Origin: Brevibacillus sp.
Lineage (GTDB): Bacteria; Bacillota; Bacilli; Brevibacillales; Brevibacillaceae
Length of the DNA stretch: 64,000 nt
Assembly (NCBI GenBank): GCA_017656235.1
Contig: JACDOF010000001.1
Span: 310,001-374,000, forward strand
Reading direction: 5' to 3'
This document shows positions 1 through 8,277 of this stretch, in pieces. The position numbers and the translations under genes were made by a program. Positions within the stretch are counted from its first letter, which is position 1; each line of letters opens with the position of its first letter. The notes under the pieces were generated by a model. That model ran no database searches. It was given only the letters and a program-made list of their open reading frames with translations, and had not been told where the DNA came from.

Positions 1-50
1 TGCCCATTGTGCAGTGGATTGTATTCTACGACGAGGCCGACGGTTCGCAT
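1..50 (-). CDS. tmcAL: tRNA(Met) cytidine acetate ligase TmcAL (YlbM), N-terminal fragment
   Basis: Only the first 16 codons are inside the window. Read on the minus strand from the ATG at 50-48 they give MRTVGLVVEYNPLHNG, the conserved start of the TmcAL/YlbM family, whose NPxHNG segment is the nucleotidyltransferase-type HxGH-like motif. A GGAGGA ribosome binding site lies just upstream on the same strand. Family enzymes make N4-acetylcytidine at the wobble base of elongator tRNA-Met. Divergence from yceD-rpmF is the arrangement I expect in Bacilli. The rest lies beyond the left edge. Confidence 0.85.
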   Translation of the reverse strand, partial: MRTVGLVVEYNPLHNG

Positions 51-209
51 GTGAAATCCTCCGCTTTTTCGATAATCATCCCTGCAGGTGTAAGAAACGG
101 CGCCACAGCGCTCATCAACACCGGCAGCGCCTCTTTTCAGTGTAGTGGAAGCGAGTCCTTTTTGGCAAACAGGTCGCGGCGATCTCGTGTGCCTGTCAAG
201 GAAAAATGG

Positions 210-239
210 TTGACAAAGCTTGAGAAAAACAGCTATAAT
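210..239 (+). promoter_or_regulatory. sigma-A promoter of yceD-rpmF
   Basis: A perfect -35 TTGACA at 210-215 and a perfect -10 TATAAT at 234-239 are separated by 18 bp. Transcription would start near 246. This rules out the upstream in-frame ATG at 220 as the yceD start. Confidence 0.85.
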
Positions 240-267
240 CATCCTTGTTGTGTTCGAGGTGAAACCA

Positions 268-780
268 ATGAACTTGAAGCTGACTGAATTAGGACAGCGG
301 AAGGGCGAACCGCTGCCTTTTCGGACCACCCTCGATCCTATTGAACTGAAACATCGGCACCAGGAGATCCGCGGCTTAAGCCCTGTGGAGGTAAACGGCG
401 AAGCTGTCAAGCTGGGGGATCTGTACTACGTCAAGGGCGAGATGAAGGCGGAAGTGGACTACGCCTGTGCGCGCTGCCTGAAACGGTTTCGCAGCCAGGT
501 TTCCATTCCGTTTTCGGAGACGTTTGCCCCTGCTGATGCGGACGTCGAGTTGGACGAGGACGCCGAGATCCATCTGGTGGAGGATGACGAGATCGAGCTT
601 GCTCCGGTATTGCAGGAGGACTTTTTGCTCGCCATCCCGGCTTTTCCGCTTTGTGCGGACGACTGTCGCGGGCTGTGCCCAACCTGCGGCGTAAACCGCA
701 ACGAAGAGACCTGCTCGTGTAAGAATGAGCGGATCGATCCCCGTCTGGCGGGACTTGCCGATTTTTTCAAGGATTCGTGA
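268..780 (+). CDS. yceD: YceD family protein (DUF177, YlbN)
   Basis: A 170-residue protein of the YceD/DUF177 family, the usual gene directly upstream of rpmF. Homologues are linked to 23S rRNA accumulation in bacteria and plastids, but the molecular role is unsettled. A CxxC pair (CARC) lies near residue 70, an acidic stretch follows, and a Cys-rich C-terminus has CxxxC, CxxC and CxC groups suggesting metal binding. The ATG at 268 has a GAGGTG ribosome binding site and lies downstream of the promoter. Co-transcription with rpmF is likely, since there is no terminator in the 82-nt gap. Confidence 0.92.
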   Translation: MNLKLTELGQRKGEPLPFRTTLDPIELKHRHQEIRGLSPVEVNGEAVKLGDLYYVKGEMKAEVDYACARCLKRFRSQVSIPFSETFAPADADVELDEDAEIHLVEDDEIELAPVLQEDFLLAIPAFPLCADDCRGLCPTCGVNRNEETCSCKNERIDPRLAGLADFFKDS

Positions 781-862
781 ATCTGTTTTCAAGATGTGGC
801 CAAGATCACGCTGGTGATCGAGGGCTTCATTTTTGAACGCCATTTGAAGGAGGTGTTAGAAA

Positions 863-1033
863 ATGGCAGTACCTTTTCGGAGAACGTCCAAAACCCGCAA
901 AAGACTGCGTCGTACGCACTTCAAACTGGAAATCCCCGGCATGGTCAAGTGCGACAACTGCGGCGAGTACAAACTGGCCCATCGCGTTTGCCCGAGCTGC
1001 GGAACCTATAAAGGGGAAAAAGTTGTGAAGTAA
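863..1033 (+). CDS. rpmF: 50S ribosomal protein L32
   Basis: A 56-residue basic protein starting [17 protein letters not shown], typical of L32. It contains CDNCGEYK and CPSCG, the two CxxC pairs of the zinc-binding L32 form. An AAGGAGGTG ribosome binding site precedes the ATG. It is too short to stand out in frame scans but the match to L32 is unambiguous. It lies between yceD and a terminator, closing that transcription unit. Confidence 0.97.
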   Translation: MAVPFRRTSKTRKRLRRTHFKLEIPGMVKCDNCGEYKLAHRVCPSCGTYKGEKVVK

Positions 1034-1041
1034 GGCAGAAA

Positions 1042-1067
1042 GCAGGGTGAATCCACCTTGCTTTTTT
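1042..1067 (+). terminator. intrinsic terminator after rpmF
   Basis: An 8-bp stem (1042-1049 with 1054-1061, one G-U pair) has a 4-nt loop and is followed by a run of T. Confidence 0.8.
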
Positions 1068-1162
1068 ATTTTTTCTACGATGGTCAGGCAACAGCGCGAG
1101 CAGGACATTTGGCCCCTTCAGCATGTGAACACGAGTGGGGCGTTTTTCGCGCTCACTTCGGG

Positions 1163-1212
1163 TTGTCAAACAAAGACGGTTATCCTATACTAAATTGGGA
1201 CCAGGTATTATA
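1163..1212 (+). promoter_or_regulatory. fapR operon promoter with FapR-like operator
   Basis: The -35 TTGTCA (1163-1168) and -10 TATACT (1186-1191) are 17 bp apart. Immediately downstream, 1194-1212 reads ATTGGGACCAGGTATTATA, close to the FapR palindrome known from Bacillus (ATTAGTACC..GGTACTAAT type). Its place across the start point fits repression by FapR relieved by malonyl-CoA. The operator is judged by eye from the remembered consensus. Confidence 0.65.
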
Positions 1213-1293
1213 AACTGCTAGTAATGGTGCCAGCTCGGTTCGCTGCGTTCATTCTGCAGAAATAGGCATCGCCGCCCGCCTACGGCCTGGCGC

Positions 1294-1884
1294 ATGCCGC
1301 GTTTCAACTTGCCGGTGGGGGTGTCGACTATCGCGCGTTTATCCAAAAAAGACCGCCAGACGAGTTTGGTACAAACGTTGAGAGAAAATCCGTTTGCGAC
1401 TGACGAGGATTTGGCCAACCTGTTTGGCGTGAGCATCCAGACGATTCGCCTCGATCGGCTGGAGTTGGGGATACCGGAATTGCGTGAACGAATCAAGTCG
1501 GTTGCGGAGCGTAATCTGGACTCGATCCGCTCACTCGACATCGACGAAGTGATCGGCGAGGTGATCGAAATCCAGCTTGACTCGCACGCATTCTCTGTGC
1601 TCGAAATCAAGCCGGAACACGTCTTTGCCCGCACGAAAATTGCCAGAGGGCATTACATATTTGCGCAGGCCAATTCACTGGCTGTAGCGGTGATCGATGC
1701 CGAGGTGGCGCTGACCGCCTCAGCGCGAATTCGTTTCGTCCGCCCGGTCAAACTGGGCGAGAAACTCGTCGCCAAAGCGACGGTACGAAGCCGTAACGGA
1801 GAGGAAAGTAAAGTTCGCGTCGAGACCAAAGTGCAGGGAGAGACCGTGTTTACCGCCACATTTCGCGTCTTTCGCGTCTCCTGA
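1294..1884 (+). CDS. fapR: fatty acid biosynthesis transcriptional repressor FapR
   Basis: FapR represses fatty-acid and phospholipid genes and is released by malonyl-CoA. An N-terminal DeoR-like helix-turn-helix contains [20 protein letters not shown], nearly identical to the B. subtilis protein. The C-terminal hot-dog domain has [20 protein letters not shown], the malonyl-CoA pocket region. It heads the fapR-plsX-fabHDG-acpP-fabF cluster and is probably autoregulated. The start is uncertain: the ATG at 1294 has no clear ribosome binding site, and GTG codons at 1315 and 1321 would give an N-terminus closer to the family norm. Confidence 0.93.
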   Translation: MPRFNLPVGVSTIARLSKKDRQTSLVQTLRENPFATDEDLANLFGVSIQTIRLDRLELGIPELRERIKSVAERNLDSIRSLDIDEVIGEVIEIQLDSHAFSVLEIKPEHVFARTKIARGHYIFAQANSLAVAVIDAEVALTASARIRFVRPVKLGEKLVAKATVRSRNGEESKVRVETKVQGETVFTATFRVFRVS

Positions 1885-1934
1885 AGGCCAACAGTTGTGA
1901 AACAGTCACTGGTTACACAGAGGAGGATATACGT

Positions 1935-2945
1935 TTGAGAATTGCTTTGGATGCGATGGGGGGAGACCATGCTCCGCGCAGCACCGTTCTCGGAGCGGTG
2001 GAAGCGGTGCAGGAAAACCCGGTGTTACAGGTTGTATTGGTCGGAGATGAGGCGGAAATACGCAAGCATCTGCCTGCTTCCGCTCCTTCAGGCATAGAGA
2101 TTCATCATGCGTCTGAAGTGATCGAAGCCGAAGACGAACCGGTCCGGGCAGTCCGCAGAAAAAAAGATTCGTCACTGGTCGTGACGGTTGAGATGGCCCG
2201 CGACCTGAAGGTGGATGCAGCGATTTCCGCCGGCAATACAGGTGCCCTGATGGCAGCAGGTCTGTTGATCGCTGGACGAATGAACGGCATCGAGCGTCCG
2301 GCGCTGGCGGCCGTAATTCCCAACACCAAGGGAAAAGTGACGCTGCTCCTGGACGTCGGTGCCAACATGGACGCCAAACCGCTTCATCTGCTGCAGTACG
2401 CGATTATGGGCAGCCTGTACGCAGAAAAAGTGCTCGGCTACGAAAAACCTGCCGTGGGACTGCTGAATGTGGGAACAGAGGAAGCGAAAGGCAACGAATT
2501 AAGCAAAGCGGTGTTCCCGCTGTTGAAACAGGCCGGCAATATCAACTTTGTCGGAAATGTTGAGGCTCGCGATATCATGCGCGGCCCATGCGATGTCCTG
2601 GTGTGTGACGGATTTGTGGGAAATGTGACACTGAAGGCACTCGAAGGGGCTGCCTCAACAATCTTCTCCCTGCTCAAGCAGGAAATGACGTCCACTCTCT
2701 TGAATAAAGTAGCGGCATCCATTTTAAAACCCAGTCTCAAACTGTTTAAGGAGCGGATGGATTATGCCGAATACGGCGGGGCCCCGCTCCTGGGACTCCG
2801 CCGGCCGGTATTTAAGGCACACGGCTCATCGGATCAGCGGGCGATCAAAAACGCCCTTCAGGTGGCCGCCCGTTTTGCCTCCCAGGACGTCAACGGCTGG
2901 ATTCAAAAAGTTTTGGAAACGGAATTGCGGATAGAAAGTGAGTGA
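1935..2945 (+). CDS. plsX: phosphate acyltransferase PlsX
   Basis: Transfers acyl groups from acyl-ACP to phosphate, giving acyl-phosphate for PlsY in phosphatidic acid synthesis. It acts at the inner face of the membrane. The protein has 336 residues, the family length, starting MRIALDAMGGDHAP, with the SAGNTGALMAAG motif near residue 97. The start is TTG, supported by a strong AGAGGAGG site. The stop overlaps the fabH start region, so translation is probably coupled. Confidence 0.96.
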   Translation: MRIALDAMGGDHAPRSTVLGAVEAVQENPVLQVVLVGDEAEIRKHLPASAPSGIEIHHASEVIEAEDEPVRAVRRKKDSSLVVTVEMARDLKVDAAISAGNTGALMAAGLLIAGRMNGIERPALAAVIPNTKGKVTLLLDVGANMDAKPLHLLQYAIMGSLYAEKVLGYEKPAVGLLNVGTEEAKGNELSKAVFPLLKQAGNINFVGNVEARDIMRGPCDVLVCDGFVGNVTLKALEGAASTIFSLLKQEMTSTLLNKVAASILKPSLKLFKERMDYAEYGGAPLLGLRRPVFKAHGSSDQRAIKNALQVAARFASQDVNGWIQKVLETELRIESE

Positions 2946-3955
2946 AAGCGATGAGGGAACTGCGTCCGGTGGGAATCTACGCAACTGGTTCCTACGTACC
3001 GGAGAGGGTGCTGACCAATGCCGATCTGGAAAAAATGGTGGATACCTCTGACGAATGGATTGTGACGAGGACGGGAATTCGCGAGCGACGCCTTGCTTCT
3101 GCTGACCAGGCGTCCTCGGATTTGGCTTACGAAGCGGCGGTAAAGGCGCTGACGAAAGCAAACATCAGCGCTCAGGAACTGGACATGATTATCGTTGCAA
3201 CGGTCACGCCCGATATGATGTTTCCCTCCACGGCCTGCCTCCTGCAGGACAGGTTGGGCGCCAGCAAGGCGGCGGCCCTGGACGTTTCCGCTGCCTGCAC
3301 CGGTTTTATTTACGGCATTGCAACAGCCAGCCAGTTTATCGCCAACGGTCTGTATCGTTACGTATTGGTGGTTGGCGTGGAAACACTCTCCAAAATTACC
3401 GACTACACCGACCGCAACACATGCGTGCTGTTTGGCGACGGCGCTGGGGCGGCGCTTCTCGGTCCGGTGCCGCAGGGGTCCGGATTTCAGGCGTTTGAAC
3501 TGGGGGCGGAAGGTTCCGGCGGTCCGCTGCTGAGCCTGCCGGCAGGTGGTTCACGCATTCCGGCTTCCACTGATTCGGTTGCCAATCGCCTGCATTACAT
3601 TTCCATGTCGGGCAGTGAAGTATTCAAGTTCGCCGTCAGGGTCATGAACTCGTCTACGGAAGCCGTGCTGGAAAAAGCGGGAGTGAGTCGGGAGGAGCTC
3701 GATCTGCTGGTGCCGCACCAGGCGAACCTGCGCATTATTGACGCGGCAATCAAGCGGTTTGGCTTGTCGGAAGAAAAGGTGGTCGTCAACCTTGACCGCT
3801 ATGGCAACATGTCTTCCGCCTCCATTCCGGTCGCGTTGGATGAAGCACTGGAAGCAGGCCGGGTAAAGGAAGGCGATCATGTGGTTCTGGTCGGGTTTGG
3901 CGGCGGGTTGACATGGGGGGCAACCCTGTTGAAGTGGACATTCCAAAGGGCGTAA
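2942..3955 (+). CDS. fabH: beta-ketoacyl-ACP synthase III
   Basis: Condenses an acyl-CoA primer with malonyl-ACP to start fatty-acid synthesis. In branched-chain Bacillales the primers are usually branched, which is inference here. The Cys-His-Asn triad is visible: SAACTGF near 115, PHQANLRIID near 260 and GNMSSASIP near 290. The GTG at 2942 overlaps the plsX stop. An ATG three codons on (2951) is equally possible and gives the more usual N-terminus MRELRPVGI. Confidence 0.96.
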   Translation: MKAMRELRPVGIYATGSYVPERVLTNADLEKMVDTSDEWIVTRTGIRERRLASADQASSDLAYEAAVKALTKANISAQELDMIIVATVTPDMMFPSTACLLQDRLGASKAAALDVSAACTGFIYGIATASQFIANGLYRYVLVVGVETLSKITDYTDRNTCVLFGDGAGAALLGPVPQGSGFQAFELGAEGSGGPLLSLPAGGSRIPASTDSVANRLHYISMSGSEVFKFAVRVMNSSTEAVLEKAGVSREELDLLVPHQANLRIIDAAIKRFGLSEEKVVVNLDRYGNMSSASIPVALDEALEAGRVKEGDHVVLVGFGGGLTWGATLLKWTFQRA

Positions 3956-3967
3956 AGGAGTGGATAG

Positions 3968-4921
3968 GTGATGAGCAAAGTGGCATTCGTCTTTCCCGGC
4001 CAGGGATCACAATTTGTCGGGATGGGAGCGGAACTGGCAGAACACTCGGAGATGGCCGGGCAGATATTTCGTGAAGCCGACCGCGCTTTGGGCTTTTCGC
4101 TCTCCTCACTCTGTTTTGAAGGACCTGAAGACGAACTGCGCCTGACCGCCAACACGCAGCCGGCGATTCTTGCGGCCAGCGTGGCTGTTCTCGCTGCGCT
4201 GCGTGAGAAACTGCCTCAGGCCGTCCCCGACTTTGTCGCCGGACACAGCCTGGGTGAATATTCCGCCTTGGTGGCGGCAGGAGCGCTCGATTTCGCCGAC
4301 GCGGTCAAAACGGTACGTTTGCGCGGTCAGTTCATGGAAGAGGCGGTACCGGCCGGTAAGGGCGCAATGGCTGCGGTACTTGGCCTGGAGCGGTCGTTGC
4401 TGCAGGAGGTTTGCGATGCGGTAAGTGCCGGCGGCCACCCTGTCCAGTTGGCCAATCTCAACTGTCCGGGGCAAATTGTCATCTCCGGCAGTGCGGAAGG
4501 CGTCAAACTGGCCGGAGATCAGGCCAAAGAAGCGGGAGCCAAACGGGTCATGCCGCTGAATGTCAGCGGTCCGTTCCATTCATCGTTGATGACACCGGCT
4601 GCGGAAAAGCTGGCCGCCGTACTGGCGGATGTGACCATTCGGGATGCGGATGTTCCGGTCGTTGCCAATGTAACAGCCCGTCCCGTGAGGCATGCTGCTG
4701 AAATCAAAGACAGTCTCGTGCAGCAGGTGGCCTCTCCGGTGCTGTGGGAAGATTCGGTTCAGTACATGGTTGCAGCGGGGGTTACGACCTTTGTGGAGAT
4801 CGGCCCGGGCAAGGTGCTGACCGGTCTGATCAAAAAGATTGCGCCGAAAGAGGTGGCGGTCCATTCTGTCCAGGATGTGGCCGCACTTGAACAACTGGTG
4901 AATGGAGGGGTATTATGCTGA
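3968..4921 (+). CDS. fabD: malonyl-CoA:ACP transacylase
   Basis: Loads malonyl groups from CoA onto [15 protein letters not shown] opens the protein, the [10 protein letters not shown] nucleophile elbow carries the catalytic Ser near residue 90, and the partner His lies in GPFHSSLM. An AAAGGAG site lies 7 nt before GTG 3968 and 10 nt before ATG 3971, so either may start translation. The 3' end overlaps fabG by 7 nt. Confidence 0.96.
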   Translation: MMSKVAFVFPGQGSQFVGMGAELAEHSEMAGQIFREADRALGFSLSSLCFEGPEDELRLTANTQPAILAASVAVLAALREKLPQAVPDFVAGHSLGEYSALVAAGALDFADAVKTVRLRGQFMEEAVPAGKGAMAAVLGLERSLLQEVCDAVSAGGHPVQLANLNCPGQIVISGSAEGVKLAGDQAKEAGAKRVMPLNVSGPFHSSLMTPAAEKLAAVLADVTIRDADVPVVANVTARPVRHAAEIKDSLVQQVASPVLWEDSVQYMVAAGVTTFVEIGPGKVLTGLIKKIAPKEVAVHSVQDVAALEQLVNGGVLC

Positions 4922-5658
4922 CGGGTAAAGTTGCGCTTGTCACAGGCGCCTCGCGGGGGATCGGCAAAGCGATTGCGATCAGACTGGCAGAGGCCGGCGC
5001 TGACGTGGTGGTCAACTACGCAGGCAGCGAAGCAGCCGCCCAGGACACGGTGGAGAGTATTCAGGCACTCGGCAAAAAGGCGATCAAGATTCGCGCCAAT
5101 GTGGCCAACGCGGAAGAAGTGAACGAGATGTTCAAGATGGCGCTTGACCAGTTTGATCGCATCGACATTCTCGTCAACAATGCGGGGATCACGCGTGACA
5201 ACCTGTTGATGAGGATGAAGGACGAAGAGTGGGATGAAGTGATTGACACCAACCTGAAAGGTGTGTTTAACTGCATCAAGGCGGCCACCCGGCCCATGAT
5301 GAAACAGCGTTCCGGCCGCATCATCAACATCACCTCCGTCGTCGGTGTCCTGGGCAATCCCGGTCAGGCCAACTATGTGGCCGCCAAGGCCGGCGTAATC
5401 GGACTGACCAAGACTGCGGCCCGCGAGCTGGCATCCCGCAGCATCACGGTCAATGCGGTTGCGCCCGGTTTTATCGAGACGGACATGACCGATAAACTGG
5501 CCGACGACGTGAAAGCGAACATGCTGACTCAGATTCCGCTGGCCCGTTTTGGCCAGGTTGACGATATCGCCCAGGTGGTTTGCTTCCTCGCCTCTGACGC
5601 GGCGGGGTACATGACCGGTCAGACGCTGCACGTCGATGGCGGTATGTACATGGGCTAA
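4915..5658 (+). CDS. fabG: 3-oxoacyl-ACP reductase
   Basis: NADPH-dependent reduction of beta-ketoacyl-ACP. A classical short-chain dehydrogenase of 247 residues: GASRGIG nucleotide motif near residue 12, NNAG near 86, catalytic Ser region near 138 and YVAAK near 151. It ends with the family C-terminus [10 protein letters not shown]. It overlaps fabD, so the two are probably translationally coupled. Confidence 0.96.
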   Translation: MLTGKVALVTGASRGIGKAIAIRLAEAGADVVVNYAGSEAAAQDTVESIQALGKKAIKIRANVANAEEVNEMFKMALDQFDRIDILVNNAGITRDNLLMRMKDEEWDEVIDTNLKGVFNCIKAATRPMMKQRSGRIINITSVVGVLGNPGQANYVAAKAGVIGLTKTAARELASRSITVNAVAPGFIETDMTDKLADDVKANMLTQIPLARFGQVDDIAQVVCFLASDAAGYMTGQTLHVDGGMYMG

Positions 5659-5659
5659 A

Positions 5660-5688
5660 TGGTGTTTGGCAGGGACATTCTGTATAAT
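5660..5688 (+). promoter_or_regulatory. possible internal promoter before acpP
   Basis: TATAAT at 5683-5688 is a perfect -10, but the -35 at 17-bp spacing (TGGTGT) is poor. A separate acpP promoter would fit the high demand for ACP. Confidence 0.35.
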
Positions 5689-5710
5689 ACTGGAGAGGGG
5701 GTGAACAAAG

Positions 5711-5944
5711 ATGGCAGATACTTTTGAGCGTGTGAAAAAGATCATCGTTGACCGTCTCGGGGTTGACGAGTCCAAGGTTACGCTGGAGGCATCCTTTAAA
5801 GAAGATCTGGGTGCCGACTCCCTGGATGTCGTGGAGCTCGTCATGGAACTGGAAGACGAGTTCGATTTGGAGATTTCCGACGAAGACGCTGAAAAAATCT
5901 CGACTGTGGGTGAAGTTGTAAGTTACATAGAATCCCACAAGTAA
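5711..5944 (+). CDS. acpP: acyl carrier protein
   Basis: A 77-residue acidic carrier protein. The phosphopantetheine attachment Ser is in [18 protein letters not shown] near residue 36. It carries growing acyl chains between the Fab enzymes encoded around it. A GGAGAGGGGGTG ribosome binding site precedes the ATG. A phosphopantetheinyl transferase is encoded further along (23468-24181), although the housekeeping AcpS, not seen here, is the usual ACP modifier. Confidence 0.97.
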   Translation: MADTFERVKKIIVDRLGVDESKVTLEASFKEDLGADSLDVVELVMELEDEFDLEISDEDAEKISTVGEVVSYIESHK

Positions 5945-5952
5945 GAGTAGTC

Positions 5953-5979
5953 AGGAGTCTCGCCTCGCGCGGGACTCCT
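5953..5979 (+). terminator. hairpin after acpP, weak terminator or processing site
   Basis: A 7-bp perfect stem (5953-5959 with 5973-5979) lies just after the acpP stop. No T-run follows, so it may lower read-through or stabilise acpP mRNA rather than end transcription. Confidence 0.4.
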
Positions 5980-6124
5980 CCCTTCGCTTATGCGGCACCG
6001 CTATGGGAACACGAAGCCCTTCAGCCAAACGTCGGTTTTTCCTTATGGAGATGAACACGGGGCCAACGGTCCGATCATGAATAGATGCAGATGCCCAGTC
6101 ACACACGATACAGAGGTGAACAGA

Positions 6125-7366
6125 ATGAGACGAAGAGTGGTGATAACCGGTGTTGGCGTAATATCACCGGTAGGTAACGACGCGACCACGTTTTGGAACA
6201 ACCTCCTTGCGGGCAAATCCGGCATCGGCCGCGTCACGTCGTTTGACGCCTCCGACTATCCGACGCAAATAGCAGGTGAAGTGAAAGACTTTGCCCCTGA
6301 GCAGTATCTGGACAAAAAGGAGATTCGCCGTACGGATCGGTTCGTGCAGTTTGCCATCGCTGCTGCGAAGATGGCGGTTCAGGACGCCAGGTTGGATATC
6401 AACGAACAAAACGCTCACCGGGTCGGGGTCTATATTGGTTCGGGGATTGGCGGATTGACAACCTGGGAAGAACAGCACAAGGTACTGCTGGAAAAAGGCC
6501 CCCGTCGGGTCAGCCCGTTTTTTATCCCGATGATGATTGCCAACATGGCGACCGGACAAGTGTCGATCGAACTGGGAGCCAAAGGCCCTGCTTCCTCTGC
6601 GATTACCGCCTGCGCAACCGGAACCAATGCGATTGGTGACGCTTTTAAGTTGGTGCAGTACGGCAAGGCAGACGTGATGATCGCCGGTGGAGCGGAAGCG
6701 ACCATAAGCCCGATGGCGTTTGCCGGATTCTGTTCGGCAAAAGCCATGTCCACCCGCAACGACGAGCCGGAAAAGGCAAGCCGGCCGTTTGATCGGGATC
6801 GCGATGGCTTTGTCATGGGTGAAGGCGCGGGAGTGCTCATTATGGAAGAACTGGAGCACGCCCAAAAACGCGGGGCGCAAATTCTGGCCGAAGTGATCGG
6901 CTATGGCATGAGCGGCGATGCATTCCACATCACTGCTCCCTCACCCGGTGGAGAAGGAGCGGCGCGCTGCATGAAGGACGCGCTGCAGGATGCTCAAATC
7001 GATTCCACAGCGGTTGGGTATATTAATGCCCATGGCACCTCGACGGGACCGGGCGACGTGGCCGAAACCAGTGCGATCAAGATGGTATTCGGTGACCATG
7101 CGTATCGCATGGCGGTCAGCTCGACCAAGTCCATGACGGGTCACCTGCTCGGCGCTACAGGAGCGGTCGAGGCAATTGCAACTGCATTTGCCCTGCGCGA
7201 TCAGATCCTGCCTCCAACAATCAACCTGGAGAATCCCGATCCCGAGTGTGATCTCGATTATGTGCCCAACCAGGCCCGCCGGGCAGACGTTGAGGTGGCG
7301 ATGTCCAATACCTTTGGTTTCGGCGGACACAACGCCACTATCGTCCTGAAGCGTTATACACCGTAA
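6125..7366 (+). CDS. fabF: beta-ketoacyl-ACP synthase II
   Basis: Elongating condensing enzyme of fatty-acid synthesis, 413 residues from ATG 6125. That ATG has a GAGGTGAAC ribosome binding site; the longer upstream reading from 5990 has neither a site nor family similarity. Cys-His-His residues lie in [24 protein letters not shown] and [11 protein letters not shown]. Last gene of the fab cluster, followed at 50 nt by rnc. Confidence 0.95.
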   Translation: MRRRVVITGVGVISPVGNDATTFWNNLLAGKSGIGRVTSFDASDYPTQIAGEVKDFAPEQYLDKKEIRRTDRFVQFAIAAAKMAVQDARLDINEQNAHRVGVYIGSGIGGLTTWEEQHKVLLEKGPRRVSPFFIPMMIANMATGQVSIELGAKGPASSAITACATGTNAIGDAFKLVQYGKADVMIAGGAEATISPMAFAGFCSAKAMSTRNDEPEKASRPFDRDRDGFVMGEGAGVLIMEELEHAQKRGAQILAEVIGYGMSGDAFHITAPSPGGEGAARCMKDALQDAQIDSTAVGYINAHGTSTGPGDVAETSAIKMVFGDHAYRMAVSSTKSMTGHLLGATGAVEAIATAFALRDQILPPTINLENPDPECDLDYVPNQARRADVEVAMSNTFGFGGHNATIVLKRYTP

Positions 7367-7416
7367 CAGGCAAAGCAGGGATGAGCGGACAAGGTGCGGG
7401 AAGGTGGTGAAGGCGA

Positions 7417-8103
7417 TTGGACTTTGCGCAGTTGCAAGAAGAAATCGGTATTCGCTTTCGAGACGAAAGCGTCTTGCGGCAGGCGTTCACCCATTCTTCC
7501 TACGTGAATGAACAAAAAGGGAAACGGATCAGCGACAACGAACGGCTGGAGTTCCTCGGAGATGCCGTGTTGGAGTTGACCGTCTCCCAGTTTTTGTACA
7601 AGTCGTTCCCCAAGATGAGCGAGGGAGAGATGACGAAGCTTCGCGCAGCAATCGTGTGTGAACCGTCTCTTGTCAAGTTCGCGCAGCTTCTCCGGTTTGG
7701 AGATCTGGTCCTTCTCGGCAAAGGCGAAGAGCTGACAGGGGGCAGGCAGCGCCCTGCTCTTTTGGCAGACGTTTTCGAAGCGTTTATTGGTGCCCTGTAT
7801 CTCGACCAGGGGCTGGATGTCGTTTTCCGTTTTATGGAGAAATACGTCTACCCGCGAATCGACAAGGGAGAGTTTACACAGATCACGGATTTTAAAAGTC
7901 AGCTGCAGGAGTTCGTCCAGCAGGAAAATTTGGGTGAAATCCAGTATCGGATCATACAGGAGAGGGGACCGGCCCATAACCGGGAGTTCGTCTCGGAAGT
8001 GCTCTTGAACGACAAACCATTGGGAACCGGCGTGGGCCGTTCCAAGAAGGAAGCGGAGCAGCGAGCCGCCGCTCGCGCGCTGATGGAACTGGGGACGAAG
8101 TAG
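7417..8103 (+). CDS. rnc: ribonuclease III
   Basis: Double-strand-specific endoribonuclease for rRNA and mRNA processing. The signature [14 protein letters not shown] near residue 43 carries the catalytic acidic residues. A C-terminal double-stranded RNA-binding domain occupies roughly residues 155-225. It starts with TTG (7417) after a GGTGGTGAAGG stretch. The order acpP-fabF-rnc-smc-ftsY is standard for Bacilli. 228 residues, the normal length. Confidence 0.95.
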   Translation: MDFAQLQEEIGIRFRDESVLRQAFTHSSYVNEQKGKRISDNERLEFLGDAVLELTVSQFLYKSFPKMSEGEMTKLRAAIVCEPSLVKFAQLLRFGDLVLLGKGEELTGGRQRPALLADVFEAFIGALYLDQGLDVVFRFMEKYVYPRIDKGEFTQITDFKSQLQEFVQQENLGEIQYRIIQERGPAHNREFVSEVLLNDKPLGTGVGRSKKEAEQRAAARALMELGTK

Positions 8104-8110
8104 TCAGGAA

Positions 8111-8163
8111 CAAACAACATCCCGATTCTTCTTGTGCAGGCAGAAGGGTCGGGATGTTGTTTG
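8111..8163. terminator. long perfect hairpin between rnc and smc
   Basis: A perfect 15-bp inverted repeat (8111-8125 and 8149-8163) has a 23-nt loop and begins 7 nt after the rnc stop. The 3' arm is U-rich but no clean T-run follows. It could be a terminator, or a stable duplex of the kind RNase III cleaves, which would suit rnc autoregulation (inference). Confidence 0.6.
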
Positions 8164-8187
8164 TGGTGCAGGCTGTCACTTTGGTGC

Positions 8188-8216
8188 TTCGACAACGGCA
8201 CCACCTGTGATAAAAT
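8188..8216 (+). promoter_or_regulatory. probable smc promoter (extended -10)
   Basis: TGATAAAAT at 8208-8216 is an extended -10 box. The -35 at 17-bp spacing (TTCGAC) is weak. It lies just after the rnc hairpin and 60 nt before smc. Confidence 0.45.
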
Positions 8217-8277
8217 AAAACAGTTGTTGAACCACACTTTTCAGATCGTTTGGCGAGGATACATAGGGGGTTGGAGG

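Noticed and set aside
5990-6124. N-terminal extension of FabF from the upstream ATG
   Set aside because: No ribosome binding site and no resemblance to KAS II N-termini; ATG 6125 has both.
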